From Azospirillum tabaci (lineage in GTDB: Bacteria > Pseudomonadota > Alphaproteobacteria > Azospirillales > Azospirillaceae): a stretch of DNA of 64,000 nt. The stretch covers positions 1 to 64,000 of the forward strand of contig NZ_JACCJY010000034.1 of NCBI RefSeq assembly GCF_014596085.1, given 5' to 3'. Positions 61,452 through 64,000 of this stretch are shown one piece after another (positions within the stretch are counted from its first letter, which is position 1; every line of letters begins with the position of its first letter). A model generated the notes under the pieces. It had not been told where the DNA came from and ran no database searches. It saw nothing but the letters and a program-made list of their open reading frames with translations. Position numbers and translations under genes: made by a program.

Positions 61452-63058
61452 GAAAGGAAGGGCGATTGAAGCGCCTGAGGCTCGTGGGAATGGTGATGAT
61501 GCTTCTGAACGCCTGCGCGGGGGTGCCGGACGGCCCCCCGTTGGTTCTCGACGTTCCCGTGTCCGGCACGGAGCGCAGCGCCGTCCATCCTTTGGACCTC
61601 GACGACGGCGATTATGTGGAAGGCGTGCTCGATTCGGGAACGGACGCGGCGGAGCTGCGGCTGATCGACCGCGAAGGACGCCCTATCCGACTGCTGCTGA
61701 ACGGCACGGCGGGGCGGGAAGTCTTCCGCTTCGTCGCCGGGCCCGGCATGGCGGCGCTGCGGGTCACGCTGCGCGGGGACGGCGGCTATCGACTGGCGCT
61801 GACCCGCCGCATCGCCGTGGCGGACCAGCATCCCGTCCTTCAGGGGCATCTCAGCCCGACCATCGCCGCTCTGGCGGAAACGGTGAGGCGCGGCGGCGGG
61901 ACCGATGCCTTCTGGCAGGACATCGCCCGGCGCGGCACGCCGTTGGTGGAACCGTTGACGGGCGCGCCGGGATCGGACCGGGTCACGATGACGTTCCTGG
62001 CGCGGGGCGCGCGCCACAATGTGCGCCTGCTGGGCGGTCCGACCTCCAACCATGAAAATCTCGACCGGCTCGGCGGAAGCGACGTCTGGTACAAGAGCTT
62101 CGTCGTTCCCGCCTCCACCCGCCTGTCCTACCAGATCGCGCCGGACGTGCCGGACTTCCCCGGAACCTGCCGCGAATGCCGGATGGCGATCCTGGCGCGG
62201 CTTCAGGCCGATCCGCTGAACCACAACCCTTGGCCGGTCGCCGCTCCCGACCCCTACAATCAGGTCTCCCTGGTTGAACTGCCCGGCGCCCCGCCCCAGC
62301 CTGGACTGGAAGGCGGCTGGGCCGAGCCGGCGGGACGGCTCGTCCTCGAACGGTTCGCCAGCCGCATTCTCGGCAACACGCGCGACGTCGCGGTCTATGC
62401 GCCGCCCGGCGTCGATCCGGCGGGGAAGGATGCGGTTCTGTTGATTCTGTTCGACGGGCCGGACTATCTGGACCGGCGCGCGCCGGTTCCAACCATGCTC
62501 GACCGGCTGACCGGCGATGGCCGCCTGCCGCCGACCGTCGCCGTCTTCATCGCCAACCCCTCCGCCGCGGCGCGGGAACGCGAACTGCCGGCCAATCCCG
62601 CTTTCGCCGCGATGCTCGCCGACGAGCTTCTTCCCTGGTTGAATGAGCGGATGGGCATCCGGTCCCGGCCCGACCGCACGGTTCTGGCCGGGTCAAGCTA
62701 TGGCGGGCTGGCGGCGGTGTCCGCGGCGTTGGCCCATCCGGACCGCTTCGGAAACGCGCTTTCGATGTCCGGCTCCTTCTGGTGGCACCCGGCCGAGGCG
62801 CCGCCGGACCGCCCGGAGCATATGGCCGGCCTGGTGGCGTCGCGTGAACGCCGCCCGGTGCGTTTTTTCCTCAGCGCGGGCTTGTTTGAAACCGGAGGCG
62901 ATGGCGACATCGGCATCCTGGAAAGCTCACGCCACCTGCGGGACGTGCTGGAGGCCAAGGGCTACGAGGTGACCCACCGCGACTATGCCGCCGGGCACGA
63001 CCTGTTCGCTTGGCGCGGTGCGCTGGGCGACGGATTGCTCACACTGTTCGGGCGCTGA
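61448..63058 (+). CDS. Fes/IroE-like siderophore esterase with lipobox
   Basis: The 536-residue protein has a basic N-terminus, a hydrophobic stretch (about 9-21) and the lipobox LNAC (Cys23). A beta-rich N-terminal half (about 35-300) resembles the Fes cap, and a C-terminal alpha/beta-hydrolase (about 305-536) has the nucleophile in LAGSSYGGLAA and the catalytic histidine in AAGHDLFAWRGAL. Family members hydrolyse ferric tri-catecholate lactones to release iron. Fes is cytoplasmic and IroE periplasmic. This one appears to be exported and lipidated, so it would act in the periplasm or at the outer membrane. The ATG overlaps the NRPS stop. Confidence 0.88.
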
Positions 63059-63108
63059 GGCGACAGCTCCGTTGTGGCTGTGCGGTGCGGCGTCGCAAAT
63101 CGCGCGCA

Positions 63109-63125
63109 CGGCCAAGCGCTGGCCG
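63109..63125. terminator. short hairpin between converging genes
   Basis: CGGCCA-AGCGC-TGGCCG is a perfect 6-bp stem in the 68-bp gap between the esterase and the converging chrR. There is no T-run, so it may be only a weak bidirectional terminator. Confidence 0.35.
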
Positions 63126-63126
63126 A

Positions 63127-63780
63127 TCAGAAGCGGAACCCGCGGTTGAGCAGCCAGCCGAGCGGACCGGTGAACACCAAGGGTCGGTCCTGCACCAGCA
63201 GGCACAGGCACTCTCCGTCCGCATCGGCCACGGCGTGGTGCGGCGTGTGGGTCTCGTAGGACGCAACGTCGCCGACCCGGTAGGCCCCGAATTCGTCGGA
63301 GAAGCCGCCCTTCATCACCAGCAGCATCTCGCTGTCGGTGTGGCGGTGGGCCGGAACCCGCGCTCCGGACGCCATGCGCAGCAGACAGGCCGAGGCCGTT
63401 CCGGCACTGACCGCCCAGGCGGACAGATGGACACCCGGAACGACGCGCACCCACTCCAGCGCCTCCGGTTCCGCACCGATGGCGCGGCGCAGCGGGCCGG
63501 GAAACACGCTCCTTCCGGCTGGTGCAGCGACGGGAGACGACGGGGCCGCAGTCTCGCCCAGCCGGGTCATGAGGGTGCCGAACAGGGTGTCGGATACCGG
63601 CTCCGGCGGCAGATCCGCCAGCAGGACACCGCCGCAGGCCTCCAGCTCCGCGACCTGCGCCCGGCAGTCCGGGCAATAGGCGAGGTGCGCGGCGACCAGC
63701 AGCGACTGCACTTCGCGCAGGCTGCCAGCGGCGTAGTCGAGAAGCAGTTCGGGGGCGGGATGATGGGCCGGCACGGTCAC
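63127..63780 (-). CDS. chrR: ChrR-type cupin anti-sigma factor
   Basis: The 217-residue protein has an N-terminal zinc anti-sigma domain (HHPAPELLLDYAAG, AAHLAYCPDCR, the HxxxCxxC pattern) and a C-terminal cupin (about 105-205; HRHTDSEMLLVMKG, HTPHHAV). Rhodobacter ChrR binds and inhibits its ECF sigma and responds to singlet oxygen or organic peroxide through the cupin metal site. A GTG start overlaps the sigma-gene stop (GTGA). Whether it controls anything in this window cannot be read here. Confidence 0.9.
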   Translation of the reverse strand: MTVPAHHPAPELLLDYAAGSLREVQSLLVAAHLAYCPDCRAQVAELEACGGVLLADLPPEPVSDTLFGTLMTRLGETAAPSSPVAAPAGRSVFPGPLRRAIGAEPEALEWVRVVPGVHLSAWAVSAGTASACLLRMASGARVPAHRHTDSEMLLVMKGGFSDEFGAYRVGDVASYETHTPHHAVADADGECLCLLVQDRPLVFTGPLGWLLNRGFRF

Positions 63781-64000
63781 GCCCCTTCCCCGAATGCCCG
63801 GCGCAGGCGAACGAGGGCCAGCCGCAAGCGGGTCTTCACGGTACCCAGGGGAATGCCGCGTTCGGCGGAGATTTCCGCATGAACCTTGTCCTCGTAATAG
63901 GCGAGCCGCAGCACGTCGGCCTGCTCCGGCGGCAGGTTGCCGATCACCGCGCGCAGGCGGAAGGCCGTCTCGGCCGCTTCGAACTGGTGGTCGGGCGTGG
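63777..64000 (-). CDS. ECF sigma factor, C-terminal part (partial)
   Basis: The frame is open to the right edge and ends TGA at 63777. The visible ~73 residues carry sigma region 4: NLPPEQADVLRLAYYEDKVH, then GIPLGTVKTRLRLALVRLRR, a helix-turn-helix for -35 recognition. With chrR downstream, it is most likely an RpoE/ECF11-like partner. The N-terminal region 2 lies outside the window. Confidence 0.9.
   Translation of the reverse strand, partial: TPDHQFEAAETAFRLRAVIGNLPPEQADVLRLAYYEDKVHAEISAERGIPLGTVKTRLRLALVRLRRAFGEGA

Overview
The window is a GC-rich alphaproteobacterial chromosomal or chromid segment. Gene content and style point to Rhodospirillales, most likely Azospirillum: GTGA/ATGA-coupled operons, a GTTC-N7-GTTC LexA box, DUF1489, a zinc-ribbon DinB and a ChrR/ECF pair. 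This assignment is by eye and not by any search. No rRNA, tRNA, CRISPR array or insertion sequence was recognised.

Layout. (1) 0.3-2.2 kb: a DUF1489 protein, a small acyl-carrier-like protein and an EamA/DMT exporter. (2) 2.2-5.6 kb, minus strand: a complete molybdate operon modE-modA-modB-modC with a ModE-type palindrome just upstream of modE. (3) 6.0-37.2 kb: a complete type VI secretion locus in two divergent arms. The minus arm (23.75 down to about 6.8 kb) reads: Cache-like sensor, polytopic sensor, degenerate SpoIIE-type phosphatase, lytic transglycosylase, two SPOR proteins, tssJ, tssK, tssL, tssM, tssA, hcp, then a UPF0114 membrane protein and a pentameric ligand-gated ion channel homologue. 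The plus arm (23.9-36.6 kb) reads: small helical protein, J-domain protein, tssB, tssC, hcp, tssE, tssF, tssG, tssH/clpV, tssI/vgrG and a MORN-repeat protein. A convergent DUF4280 PAAR-like gene closes the locus. All of TssA-TssM plus a tip protein are present. The usual Fha/PpkA/PppA signalling set is absent, and an unusual set of membrane sensors takes its place. (4) 37.3-38.5 kb: SOS-type DNA polymerase IV (dinB) with a LexA box. (5) 38.9-63.1 kb, plus strand: a Fur-controlled catecholate siderophore locus. It holds DUF3325/DUF3649/PepSY membrane proteins, a TonB-dependent receptor, an EntS-like MFS exporter, an RND pump with its adaptor, entC-entE-entB-entA, an MbtH protein, a two-module NRPS (C-A-T-C-A-T-TE) and a Fes-like esterase with a lipobox. 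(6) 63.1-64 kb, minus strand: a ChrR-type anti-sigma factor and the C-terminal part of its ECF sigma factor, cut by the window edge.

How they work together. ModEABC imports molybdate and represses itself. The T6SS genes encode sheath, tube, baseplate, membrane complex, recycling ATPase and tip. Two SPOR proteins and a transglycosylase probably handle the cell wall, because TssL carries no OmpA-type domain. In the siderophore locus, EntC/B/A make 2,3-dihydroxybenzoate (DHB), EntE loads it on the EntB carrier domain, and the NRPS adds a probably basic residue and then serine. The second adenylation domain shows a serine code that I recall as EntF's. The expected product is a DHB-(Orn/Lys-like)-Ser catecholate, possibly a trilactone. 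Export would use EntS and the RND pump, uptake the TonB receptor, and iron release the esterase and PepSY reductase-like protein. Three Fur-type palindromes sit at the starts of the three iron transcription units.

The most interesting unexplained points are the ion channel and UPF0114 protein attached to hcp, the sensor trio with a catalytically degenerate phosphatase, the NTPase-degenerate TssM, and the export/hydrolysis design of the siderophore locus.
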